A stretch of 64,000 bases of DNA, taken from NCBI GenBank assembly GCA_001584585.1, contig LSYV01000018.1:1140301-1204300 (forward strand). The letters run 5' to 3'. Source of the DNA: Gonium pectorale (lineage: Eukaryota; Chlorophyta; Chlorophyceae; Chlamydomonadales; Volvocaceae). A program made the position numbers and the translations under genes. The number at the start of each line of letters is the position of its first letter. Within the stretch, counting starts at the first letter, position 1. Below, in pieces: positions 49,267-60,384 of the stretch. Below the pieces are notes generated by a model that saw only the letters and a program-made list of their open reading frames with translations, was not told the origin of the DNA and did no database searches.

Positions 49267-50503
49267 GATTGGGCCTTTGTCTCAATGCCTGCGTGGGATG
49301 GTTCCATGAGGGCGAGAGAGAGGGCGGTGCAAGATGTCGCTCCGGGAAGGATACGGGCTTGGCGGTGAGGCGCCTCACTTTCAGCAACGGATTCGGTCAA
49401 ACGGCGGGATACAGGCTCGGTGAGCTCAGGCAAGATACCGTGGGGCACAGGGGGTTAGGGCAGAGTACGGTGGGACTGCGCACGACGTCGTGAGGAGGAA
49501 GCAGGCAGCAGACAGCCAGCCACACGAGGACGCACTTCTACTCCTTCCTCAACCCCCTCCAATTCCACCACCTGTGACCGACCCACGGGTCAGCAGGAAA
49601 CGACATATGAAACTTGTACAAATTAGCCATCGAGCATCACCAAACTCACAAAGACGACCCACACGGAACTGATGCGACGCCAGTCACGCCGGGACAGCGG
49701 CAGCTCAACCCATGCAGCTCAACCCGTGCAGCAGCGGACGGCATGGGGCAGAGGATTGGGGACCGAGAGGGGATGGCTATGGAGAGGGGCAGGTCTCCAG
49801 CCAAGGGCACGCGCGGCAGAGGTGCGCGCGGAGGCGTAAGCGACGTGACGAACGGACGCGAGGGGACCGACCCATGGGTCAGCATCAGTACACGGAATCA
49901 GACGGTTGGCATAGCGAACATGGGGCTGCGTGCAGGCCGTAACCGGACGGATAGGGGTGAAAAGCCAGGACTCCTGTGAGCTTGAAGGTTTCAAACAAAC
50001 TGGACGGGTTTTGCTTGGTCCCAGGGGGGCAAGGGGGGCAGATAGCAGCCTGATAGCAGCCTGGTAGCGTAGAGACTACGGGAACGGGCGGCGGAGGGCC
50101 CCCCTGCTACAACCGCCGGCAGGAGTACAGGACGCCCGGACCCAGCCGCCTGGCCGCCAGCCCTTGTCCCCTTTAACGAGTATCTGGACCGATAGCTGCT
50201 CACCTGTACTTAGGGAGTTCTTGTGCGGCTTGGGCTTCGCAGCGGGGCAGGCGGAAGAGGCGATGGGGATGCGACGGAACCCGGGCGGAAAATCGGAACG
50301 GCGAATCTATGAGAGTGACGAGATGGCTGGGTGCGGAAGGAGACAACAAGCGTAATCATCCCGGCCAAGATGAAGGGAGAGTGTCGGCCGGGACGTTTAT
50401 ATGAAGGACCGCGTCGGCTTGGTGGTTGGGAAGCGGTTTCTTAGGCAGTTGCAAGGTAACCGTGAGGTCATTCTTGGACGAAGGGGGAGAAACACGAAAC
50501 CAC

Positions 50504-50641
50504 ATGGCCGCAGAGCCCGAACCAGGTGAACAGCCTTGCGATATAACGCGCAGGAAGCTCGCAGGCTACGATGTGGCGCGGCGTCTGAAGAAGCGCACTA
50601 CTGAGATAGTTTTCGGGGGCAACGTGCTTGATCCCTACTGA
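50504..50641 (+). CDS. small ORF of 45 codons, unrecognised
   Basis: ATG sits in a favourable context (CCACATGGCC) and opens a 45-residue frame beginning MAAEPEPGEQPCDITRRKLA. The product is charged with no family I recognise. It could be an upstream ORF, the first exon of an unmodelled gene, or chance. It does not splice in frame to the C2 gene through any acceptor I could find. Confidence 0.2.
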   Translation: MAAEPEPGEQPCDITRRKLAGYDVARRLKKRTTEIVFGGNVLDPY

Positions 50642-50704
50642 GCCATATTTGGGGCACCGCGCCCAAAGTTCCTCTCGTTATGATAATTTCATCAAGCCCT
50701 CCGT

Positions 50705-50811
50705 AAGCTCTCAGCTCCTGCATCTCACCAGACCCGTCCAAACCCTCACAAGGTCCCAAGCTCCCAGCTCCTGCATCTCACCAGACCCGTCCAAAACCCT
50801 CACAAGGTCCC
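50705..50811 (+). repeat. two-copy tandem repeat, 53/54 bp
   Basis: Copy 1 is 50705-50757 and copy 2 is 50758-50811; they differ by one substitution and one extra A. Each contains CTCAGCTCCTGC or CCCAGCTCCTGC and ends CACAAGGTCCC. Confidence 0.95.
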
Positions 50812-51173
50812 AAATACCAGGGGAGCCGCCCTTACTCAACACCAATGTAACCCCAATATTACATTTTCAAGCGCGTCCCACTGAAACCGTTGTTGCCCTT
50901 GTCTGAGGTTTCCAGCGCATGCCGTACACGCACATGCCGTACACGCACGGGCAGTTTGGCTGGCGATCAGAGGTCTCACTTATGTCCCACCTGAATGCGA
51001 GCATACGCCCGAGGACTTTAAGTTAACGGGCTTGCCTTCCTGTAATGTGACATAAACAATGCTGTTAAGTCAAAGCGCTTCACCCTTATCCAATACAAGT
51101 AATAGAATATCGTAGTTTGCTCTCTGTCCATATTTCGTGGGTCAACTTCAGCTCTTGTGAGGAGGCAAGAGAA

Positions 51174-54100
51174 ATGCATGGCTACGGGAGTCCACAGTTG
51201 GTTGATTTGGAGCTCAACATCAAGGGCGCCCAGGTCGGACCTGCGTGGTACTTGCGGTCACCTGCCTTTCTCAGCGACCATCCCGCGAGCTACACCACCA
51301 CCATTCTCACTCAATAGCGCCCTTCCAGCAGCACTAGATCCGCACTAACCCCCATTTCTCCGAATCCTCCCTCCGCCCCCCTCCTCCCGTTGTCCCCTTC
51401 CCACCGGTCCCTGGCTTCCCCGGACCCCCCTCCCCTCTCGCTGCAGGCGCTGCCACGGATGGACTTCGTAGGCCACTGCGACCCTTACGTGGTGGTCAAA
51501 ATCATGAGCCCGGACGGGCATCAAAAGCTGTTCCAGTATAAGACGTCGGTCATCTATAACACCGCAAACCCCGTGTTTGACGAGGAGGTCAACCTGAGAA
51601 ACGTGCCTCTGGGTGCCCTGCTGTTCTTTGAGGTGCGTAGGGACCCATATCTCGTCCGGCTGGGGACGTGGCAGGATTGGTGCCTGTGCATGGGCCCAAG
51701 GGGCCCATGTCTTGGGGAGGGGCGCAGGGTCAGCGCGGGTTGGTTTCGCCAAGCAGGAATGTCTTGGATGTGCAGGCCGAATGCCAACAAGATCGTACCC
51801 CACGATCCCCTTCGCCTCACAGTCTTCCGTCTAGCGCAATCCGCGGCGCACATGTCGTTGGGGTCGATGGCCACATTCCGCAGGGGCTGCGCCACGCCAT
51901 GGACGGCCGAGCGAGCGGGCCTTAGCAGTCGCTCCCGCCCACAGCACCCCTTCATGCGTCCGTCCCCAACCCGCCACATCCCCAAGAGCTTCCACGCGCG
52001 CAACCCGTGTCTGTGTGCGGGCAGGTGTACGACAAGGACCACCTGACTGCGGACGACATTGTGGGGACGTGCGAGCTGCGGCTGGAGGCGGCGTCCGCCG
52101 GGGGCATCGGAGTACAGCTGCCCATACGGCCCGCTAGGAACGTGCCGGCACGCGCGGGCAGCCTGGACCTCGGGGTGGGTGCTGGCTGCCCGGGGGTGGC
52201 TCCCGCGCCCGGCGCTGGGGGCATCGGTGGGACCGGTGCTGCTGGCAGCGGCCAAGCGTATGCCGGTGTGGGGATGGGGATAGACGCTGTGGCTTGGGTT
52301 GGCGGGGGGGGGGCGCGGTGCCTGCTGGCCGATGTGGCCACATGCAACGCGGCATGCGCGCTCGGCGCACGGCAAGGCTCGGGTCAGCCCGGTCTGCCTG
52401 GGTACCGTCGTACTGGATGGGCCCGTCGTTGACGCTGCCCTTTGGGGATGATGGCCGCCCGCGCAGTTGCGGCACCGACCGTCGGTGGCGGCGCCGGGGC
52501 CTGTTCTCCATTGCGGGCCGGTGCGCTACCGTGTCTCTGTATCCAGCCTTGCGGGTGAGTCGCTACGGAGCGGCGGCCATCAGGGCAAGAGACGATCGAT
52601 ACAACTCGAAAACCCATTTTACCCACCTGTACCCAAGTTGAACGATTCAAGATGGGTGTACTCCAGTGGCATTGCCTGTGGTTGAGCACGTAGAAAGCGA
52701 CGCTCCTAAACCGCGCCCTGACGGCTCAGCCCCCTAGCTCTCGGCTGCTATCCGTGCTGTGAGTCACAGGACCCGGCGCTCTGCGGCTTGTTGCCCATCA
52801 CACGAGGTGCCGCCGCTTGCGTGTGGAAACCTCTCTGTTGGTCCAAAGCCGCGGCTCTTACAGGTCGCAGTCCAGCGGGAGGCTACATGGAAGCCCCTTC
52901 GGCTGCGCCGTCGGCCCGCACTGGGTTTGTAACCCTGCGTTTGGTCCCGGGACCAGTAGCGTTCACCAAGCCACCTCCCCACGTGGCCCTCGCCCTCGCG
53001 GCCCTTGGCCCCTGCAGGCGCCGTGACGGGCCACACGGACGAGAGCGGCTGGCTAGCGTATGCGGCGTATAAGCTGTCGCTGGCGGGCCTGCCGCTGTTC
53101 TTCCCCGAGGGAGCCGCCGTACACTGGAACGTGCAGTACGACAAGGCGCAGCAGGCAGGTGTACACCAGACGGGCTGCGCGCAGGGGAGGGGGCGGCGAC
53201 GGGGGGGGTCCAAGGGGCTCCACCCTGGGCCCACAATATCAGTGGAGCAGTGTATTCAGCAGGGCAGTGAGGAGGAGGGGTTATAGTACCTTCCTTCAAG
53301 CCCGCGGTACCGGTCTGGCTGCCCACAAACAGCATGAGCCACTAGGAGCGACCGTGCGGCTGGGGCCCGTTCCCATGCATTATCTATCACCCTCAAGGCT
53401 CAGATCTAGGCTTGGAGTCACGTGCGTTCCGGCCGGGGCAGCACATGACAACTCCGAAGGCCGCGCTCAAGTCTGACACCGCCTGTGGGGGGGCGGCACC
53501 CGACGCTGTCCGCATCATAGGCCACCCCATCGTTCACGCCCACAGCTATAAGCCGTCACTCGTGATGGCCTTCGCCCGTCGCTGCCATCGCCCCTGGCCC
53601 TGCTGCCTGCGCCTCTGCCTGCAGATCTTCACCAACCCGGTAATGATCAAGGCCATCCGGACACAGCACTCGGTGCTCTATGCAGACGGCGGAGACAAGG
53701 TGGGCATGTGCGGGCGCGGCGCCGCACTCCGCCGACGGCATGGGTTACACTAGCCGACGGCGGCGAGTGTTCCCTGGCCTGGCCAACACCGCCGGTGTTG
53801 GAGCTGGCCGGTGCGCCGACGTTTGGTCGCCAACTTCTGTGTCCCTCAGACCTCGCCACTTCACGGGGCCGCTCTGGTGAACGTTTGCCGGCGAGATGCC
53901 ATGCCATGCCGCCCAAGCGGCAGCCCTCTGGCAGGCACGCTGGCAGCGTCACTCCCTCCGCAGCCCAATCGCCGCCTAGGGAGGGCATGCACCCAAAGCC
54001 CACCTGGTGAGGCCCCCCGCGCCCGGCACCCCTCCCCTTCTCCCCCCCCCCCCCCCCACCACACACACGCAGAAGAGCCGCGGCGTGCTGCGCGGCGGAG

Positions 54101-55211
54101 GGGACCTGGTGGCCCTGCTCCGCGGCGGCGTGCGCGGCGGCCAGCGGCGCTACTACACGTACGCAATTTGCGCGGACGGCAGCTTGTGCTTCAGCGAGAC
54201 GGGCGCGGCCTTCTTTGCAGACTTCATGTCCAAGCACGCCATGCACGCGGGCTGCGCGGAGAATGTGAGCGTGCCGGCCGGGCCCGGCCCGACCCGCCCC
54301 GCTGCGAGCGCACTGCGAATGCTGCTTGCACACATGCATCTACACAGCGCTGCGAGCAGTGGCCGCTGCTGAATGCCTGGTCCTGGACCGGCGCCTGGCC
54401 TCGCGCCGGACATGGGAATTGGGGGCTAAACCGCGCGCGATCATGATCTGGCCGCCGGCTGGAGTTACCGCACAGTCATTTCATCACTGCAGTGCCGTCG
54501 CGTCTCGCAGGCAGTCGCGTACGGTACGGTCGCGCACTGTAGGGGTGGCAGGTCACAGTTGGTCTACTCCGCCCCATGTCTTTCTGCCGGCCCCCTCCGC
54601 GCCCTTTGCCCACAGGTGGTGTACGCCGGGGAGTTCTGCCTGGTGCCGCCCGGCCTGCCCTTGCCGCAGCTGCCCGACGGCCTGGCGCCAGCCGACACCG
54701 CCGGCGGCACCGCCGCCTCCGCAGCAGACGCCGCGCTGGCTGAGGCGGCCGCCGCCGGGGTGCGTGGAGAGGCGACCCAAGGCTGGGTGCTGGTTATCGA
54801 TAACAATTCAGGTAACCTCATGTGGCAATGTGGTCTTTTTAACGGGCATGTGGGCCGACCCGCTCGGCGCGGGTTGGGCTGAGCTGACGGGATCTGCAGG
54901 GCACCTGAGAAGCCGCTGCAGGGATTCTCTGTCTCCCGTGCGTCGCGCCCAAATCCCGGGGGCCGTGACACGGGGCCAGAATTGAGGACCGCCACTGCTC
55001 TGCGCCGCGCGCCGTAGCTGCCCTGGCGCACATCGCTAACAGCGCTGTGGCCGCGCCCTCAGGCACCTACGCGCCGCCGGCGGCCAAGCTGCCCGCGCTG
55101 GCGGCGCTGCTGGGCTTCAACCTGCGGGGCCTGCGTGTGGAGGTGCTGGAGTCGCGGGACCCCCGGCTGGCAGAGTTGCACCGACGGATACCCAGCCGCG
55201 TGCGCGCGTGA
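51174..55211 (+). CDS. C2-domain protein with a C-terminal DNNSGTYAP module
   Basis: Nine exons: 51174-51233, 51447-51632, 52025-52174, 52467-52554, 53018-53154, 53625-53699, 54073-54264, 54616-54811, 55063-55211; 410 residues. The N-terminal C2 domain (residues 8 to about 115) starts LVDLELNIKGAQALP and keeps all five canonical calcium-ligand aspartates: D26 and D32 in loop 1, D85, D87 and D93 in loop 3. Calcium-dependent membrane binding is therefore likely. After a variable region come GHTDESGWLAY, an HSVLYADGG segment, YYTYAICADGSLCFSETG, VVYAGEFCLVPPG and WVLVIDNNSGTYAPP, near the end. I recall the last motif from other eukaryotic C2 proteins of unknown function. Exon 5 keeps phase only if its intron begins GC (GC-AG). 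Exon 4 is the least certain. Confidence 0.87.
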
Positions 55212-56541
55212 GGTGTATGGGCTGGGCGCGACGTTGGACTGGGCGGGGTGGGAGGCCGGGTGGGGCGGAGGTTGCAGGGCGGCTGATGAGGCAGGGTGCA
55301 TTTCTTGTGCTCCCCTGCCAGTAGAGGCTTGCTGGCAGGGATATCGGGCGTCCGGGCCGTCTGCCAAGGGACAGCCCCCCACTTCAACGCGGTTTGGCAG
55401 GAGTCGCTTGCCATTGTCACGAAGTTGCTTTTGCCAGCGACTGCGTATGAATTGCCGAGTGTGGGAACTGGTTCGAAAGTAATGGATTCTGGTTAACTGG
55501 AGAGTGTACGGCTCCTGTATGCGGCAACACCCTGCTGACGCGGCAGTAACGTCAGGATCTCGATGTGGCTTACGCGGCAGGAACGCGTTCTCGGTGTGGC
55601 TTATTCATCCATACCCGTGCTACCGTATGTGGCTTGGACCCGTACACTGGTCAACTAGGGTATTTCGTGATCTTTTCATGCTGGACTGCGTGCTGGCTCC
55701 CCGCAGTAAGCACTTCAAGCTTCCAGACCCTACTGGATGTGGTGCAGCTGTGGCAGACCTGTGGGCATGCAGTATATGCATTCCTGCCTAATTCACAGGT
55801 CTCGACCGCTTCATGAGTGACAGCGAGCGAGCGAACGTGCTGTGGTCACACCCATTGGCCAGAGCGCGTTGACACGGGTGTCCGCGTTGGCTCCCGAGTG
55901 ACGTGCGAGCCCTGCGCGGTCCTAATGGAGACCCACAAGGCTGGCAATTATCGGGACATCCTGTATCCGTGCCCGCCTCACTGGGTGCCTTCATTATTTA
56001 AGTAGTGCTAGCAGCTGGTGAGACGGACCGTGCCTGCAGACTGCTGTTTGGAAAAGGGCTTGTTGCGTTGCGCAGTGAGCGCGCGGGTACGCATGCGGGT
56101 GCGTAAGGTGCCAGCGCGTGCCATGCACTTTTGAAAGTGATGCAGGTATGCCGTACGGGCTACGGGCTGTGGGGCATGGCGGGTGTGGAGCCGGCCGCGT
56201 GGCCCAGCATCCGCCAGGTTTCACTCGCAGCGACGAGAGCAGATCTTCGAACAGGGTGTCGAATTACATCTTTGTATGGCCCAAGCGGTTGGCGTGACTT
56301 ATGGCACGGTACAACGGTAGACGTACACGGGATGAGCGCGTGTTCCAGCTCGAAGCCATTGTGTTCAACGAGCTATAATGTTGCCCAGCTTTATCCTGCC
56401 ACATCATCCCGGTGGCGCTGCAGTTGCGGCGTCTTAAGAGTTCAGTCGTTGTAGCCTCCACCAAGCATTCTATCCGCAAGCCGCATCACCGTGATCTGCA
56501 TCTGCATTGACTTTCCCACTGTGGTTGGAAGCATAGGGCAG
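55212..56541 (+). other. intergenic region between C2 and ankyrin-repeat genes
   Basis: About 1.3 kb with several short open frames but no splice-consistent or recognisable exon. I did not find a clear plus-strand TGTAA after the C2 stop. Confidence 0.55.
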
Positions 56542-58498
56542 ATGTCGGGCACATCGACGGACGCTCCGGTCGCGATGCGCGTGTGGCCGCAGCTGCTGCC
56601 AGAGCTGGCAGCCAAGATTGTGAGCCACCTGGAGCAGAATGAAGTCCCTAACTTCCGCCTGGTCAACAAGGCCGCGGCCGCGCAGTTCAGCGCCCCGAAC
56701 CACACCACCTACCGGCTGTCGCAGCCCGTGCCGCCGCATGCCTTTGCTGCGAAATGGCTCGCTCCGGGATCCACGGGGGGCCTAACATTGAAGCGCCGGC
56801 GACAGCTTCTGTACCTGACAGCTGCCAGCGGCTTGGTGCCCAACCTAGAGGCGGCGGTGCAAGCCGCGGGCTGCCTGCTGACGTACGAGGTTTTCGAGGC
56901 AGCTGCGGCGGCTGGGAAGCTGGAGTCGTGCCAGTGGCTGTGGGATCAAGGCTGCCCAACGACCTCCCACCCTCAGGCACCCAGCGGCCTCCTGGCTGCT
57001 GCGGCGGGGGGCGGCCACGGGCACCTGTGCGAGTGGCTGCTGGGCCTCGGCCTCGCATGGGCGTCGGGCGGCGCCAGCGAGGCAGCGCGGGGCGGCCACG
57101 CGCACCTGATGGAGTGGCTGCTGCAGCAGCGGCCGCAGCTGGATGTGCAGGGTGCGGAACCGGCGGAGGAGCAACGGCTGCTCTTTGCGGCCGTAGCGCA
57201 CGGCTGTGACCTTCCCACGCTGCAGCGCTTCTGGCACGCGCGGGGCACTCCTGATGCCGGGGCTAAGGAGGAGACCCTGGCGGCTGCCGCCGGCAGCCCC
57301 GCGCCCGACTGGGCCGCGAAGGTGGAGTGGCTGGTGGCTCAGGGCTGCCCGCGAGCGACTGTGCGGCCCGCGAACATGGCCGCCCGCCGCCCTGACGCGG
57401 CCGCGCGCCTGGCATGGCTGCGGAGCCGTGACTATCCCATGGACTCATGGACGGTTTGGGTAGCTGCGGGGGAGGGCAACGTGGCGACGCTGCAGTACCT
57501 GCTGGCTGAGGCGGGCGTGTCGGTGGGCGACCCTGACCCAGAGGATGCGGCGCTCCGGGCGTCAAACCGTGCTCTCGTCACTCAGGCTGCTGCTCGAGAA
57601 GGCCATCTTGCGGTGCTGCAGGCGCTGCACGCCGCCGGCTGGCCGCTGGGCGGTCTGTGCGCCTTGGAGGCTGTGCGCGGTGGCCACATGCACGTGCTGG
57701 CCTGGCTGGTGGAGACGCTGGGCGCTGCGGGGGTGGGATTTGCACCGGGCCTCTTCAACGCAGCGGCCCAGTCGGGGGGCGTGGTGCTCATGGCCTGGCT
57801 GCGGGAGCGCGGCTGTGCGTGGGGTCGCGACGCCTTCGCGTCTGCCGCCATGTCGGGCTGCGAGGAGGCGGTGGAGTGGCTGGTGGCGCAGGGCTGCCCC
57901 ATGGAGGTGCGGGGAGTGCGGGGAGCTCAGGTCGATGCCCAGGGGCCCTGGGGCAGCGGGCAAGCGGATGAACGCTGTGAGGCACGCGCATCCGGTCCGG
58001 GTCGCAGACCATGGCATTGACTGAAGTGTAAGTCCAAGGCAGCGCATGCATCGTAGCAACGCCAATTGCCATGTTTCGCACAGCCCAAGGTGTGTGAGCG
58101 CTCAAGGCGGCAGACGCCCACTGCAGTTCCGTGTGCTCCCTCCGGCATTCCCAACGCAGGTCGACGGCTCTCCGTACGTCCACGCCTGCGCCAACCTCGA
58201 CCTGGCCATGGCGCGGCTGCTGCGGCGGCTCGGTGTGCCCTGGGGTCGGAATGGGTGTGTTTTCTTCGCCGTCGCCAGGGAAGCCCCCTTGCCTCTGCTC
58301 CGCTGGCTCCTGGATGCGGGATGCCCTATCGAGTATGAGACGGCCCTGGCGGCAGCCTCGATGAGGCGGAACGACCAGGCAGAAGCCATGGCGCTGCTGC
58401 AGGCGCACCGGCAGCGCCATGGGGCCGTGGCTGCGGCACCCGTTTCAGCCGCAGCAGGGGGGCCGAGGGCATGCGCCGGCTCGCCACGCGGGGTTTGA
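56542..58498 (+). CDS. F-box-like / ankyrin-repeat protein
   Basis: Two exons, 56542-57906 and 58160-58498, join in phase 0 to give 567 residues. The chosen ATG is the first in the frame. The N-terminus VWPQLLPELAAKIVSHLEQN...FRLVNKAAAAQF (about residues 13-47) reads like an F-box helix set. The rest is a series of degenerate ankyrin-type units with the recurring pattern GHxxxxEWLLxxG or VEWLVAQGCP, in which WL and GCP recur every 30-40 residues. This architecture is common in large Chlamydomonas-type families. F-box plus ankyrin suggests a substrate adaptor of an SCF ubiquitin ligase, but the F-box match is by eye and the targets are unknown. Confidence 0.88.
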
Positions 58499-60384
58499 CG
58501 TTTGCTGGGAAACAGTGAGCCTGGCTTCGACGCGGTGCTTTGGTATGGGTAGGTGCGATGCTTTGTTATGGGCAGGGCGGCTTCGCCCTGTTGGGTCGGG
58601 CGGGGCGCTTTCGGATTGCGCATGGAGTATGCTCCGCGAGGCGGGGGCATTCTCCACGGCCAGGGGGGCATACTCCATGGCGAGGGGGGAGTGGCCACCC
58701 CATGCTGCTGGGAGCTGTTGGGGCTGCGTACCCGGCCCGCATTCCCTCGTTGGGGCCTCAAGAAGCGCAGGTTGCCAGGCTCCGTGCATAAAGCAGTGTT
58801 GTACAGAGAGCCCGTATGGGGGAGTATGGGACTGCGCTGCTGCGAGGGCAACGGCAAGGACTGCCGTCACCAGCCTTCTCGTCCGCCCGGACGATGGCGA
58901 CCTGGCATCCGGACGAACGAGCAGGCTAGTGGCTGCAAGAACAACAAGGAACTACCGTGAAGTGTCACTATGCATTCTTGGCATAGTGAACGAGGAACGC
59001 GTGTGATCAAGTACTCTAGGGGCAACTGGTGTTCGTGTGGCTGCGCATATGTCACGCCCGAATGGGGCGCAACGGATTCACCCAGCCAGGTTGGGCCAGA
59101 ACCCCTCGGTCAGTCCTATCAGCGACGGCGTCGGACGGTGCGGAACCGTGCTGTCAGGCTGCAGCGACGGAAGCGCTACCGCTAGTGTAGCTGCACGCTA
59201 TGCGGCGTACGCTGGCGGCGCGGTGAGGCAGTCCATGTATGCTGTCAGTCAGCCGCGTTTGTCGTTTGTTGGGGCGTAAGCGGATGTTACCGGCATTCGT
59301 TTCTGAGTCGCCAACGTGCATCATGCGCGCATTTGCCGCAGTGGGTGTTGGCTGCACTAGGGGGCGACGCTGTTGCGATCGGTTCAAGAGACCCGGTGCT
59401 GCGTTCTGCTCGGCTGGCTGCTAGGAACTAGTACGCGCAGCTGCAGGGCCAAGCAGGGCCGTTGGGAGCACTGCGGGCGGGCAGAAGGAGGGTGGCGAGG
59501 CGAAAAGCCTCAAGGTGGCGTTTCGCTGGAGCTGCATGTTATAGCTCCCGCCCTCATCCGCGGTGAGCGCGATGTTCCTGAACAGCGGTGTAGCACCTGC
59601 CGCAAATCAAAAGTGTGGACGCCCTGAGGCCGGAGGCGGGCAGGCACGGCAGGGCGTCTGACGTGCAAGGTCTCCGTATAAAAGGTGGCGCGGTGTTGGG
59701 AGCCCATGTTTACGGCAGCGGTGGCGGTGCTGGCGATGAGGCTATGAGGATGCGTGGTAGGGTGGCAGGTTGCGGAGCGCTTGCCCGGCGCAATCGTGGC
59801 AGTAGCGCTGTTGGACAGCTCTGCAGGGCAAACAGCAAGGGCTGCTTCGGCTTCATGCGCGACGCCGCTGTTGTTCGGTATCCGGCTCACAAGCCCGGCG
59901 CCGTGACTGGCCGAGAAGGTTGCCGTGGCCTTCTCCTGATGTTTGCAAAGTGCTGGGGCCAGTCTGCAGTAAACCATCCCGTAGGTACAACATTGTCCAC
60001 CATCCGCCAGGGCACGCCCGGAGTTATGTGCTTATGTCAGCAACGCGCCAAACGCCCATGATGGCGGTTGCTAAGCGGTTGCTAACTGGCGAGGGACTGA
60101 CTTGTGCCCCTATTCCTTGTAGCTCACTAGCGCTATCGCTTTCGAGACTTGCCCGTTTCCTCGTTACCATAACCTCGTGATTGCAGCGACGTTGCAGCCC
60201 AGAAGAAACCTTTCTTGCCATCGTGGTTGCATGCGCTCGACCATGCTTCATTCTGCTCGATGTAAAGGCCCACCAATCGGACCTTAATGCTGGTTTCCAT
60301 ATTGTGTCGACGCCCACGACTGTGCGGCAGTTGTAGGGCTGTTGTTTATCCTGCACAATCAGCCTATGACCTTAGCGAATAGCT
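58499..60384 (+). other. intergenic region between ankyrin-repeat and kinase genes
   Basis: About 1.9 kb. Contains a perfect 12-bp inverted repeat (58621-58679). Several open frames of 60-150 codons exist (for example 59615-60061) but show no family or splice support. The right end should hold the kinase promoter and leader. Confidence 0.55.
58621..58679. repeat. inverted repeat with 12-bp perfect arms
   Basis: CATGGAGTATGC (58621-58632) is exactly complementary to GCATACTCCATG (58668-58679), with a 35-base G-rich spacer. The spacer also holds a partial direct copy, GGCATTCTCCACGGCCAGGGG, of the right arm. Confidence 0.9.

Larger units (their letters stand above)
49267..51173. other. divergent promoter region between expansin-like and C2-domain genes
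   Basis: About 1.9 kb between divergent start codons. It contains two GACCCAYGGGTC elements (49580-49591, 49869-49880), a small open frame (50504-50641), a 53-bp tandem repeat (50705-50811) and a 15-bp perfect tandem duplication of CATGCCGTACACGCA (50918-50947). Confidence 0.6.

Noticed and set aside
49646..49994. Minus-strand frames upstream of the expansin-like start as an extra 5' exon
   Set aside because: The ATG at 49266 already begins a full signal peptide, and no phase-consistent upstream exon was found.
50705..50811. CRISPR-like repeat
   Set aside because: Only two directly abutting copies with no spacer in a eukaryotic genome; it is a simple tandem duplication.
55504..55816. Open frames downstream of the C2 gene
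   Set aside because: Short, unconserved-looking and lying in the probable 3' UTR or intergenic DNA.
59383..59400. GGTTCAAGAGACC as a tRNA B box
   Set aside because: Does not fit GGTTCRANNCC and no cloverleaf or A box can be drawn around it.
59615..60061. 148-codon plus-strand open frame
   Set aside because: No family resemblance, no splice partners, and composition like the surrounding intergenic DNA.
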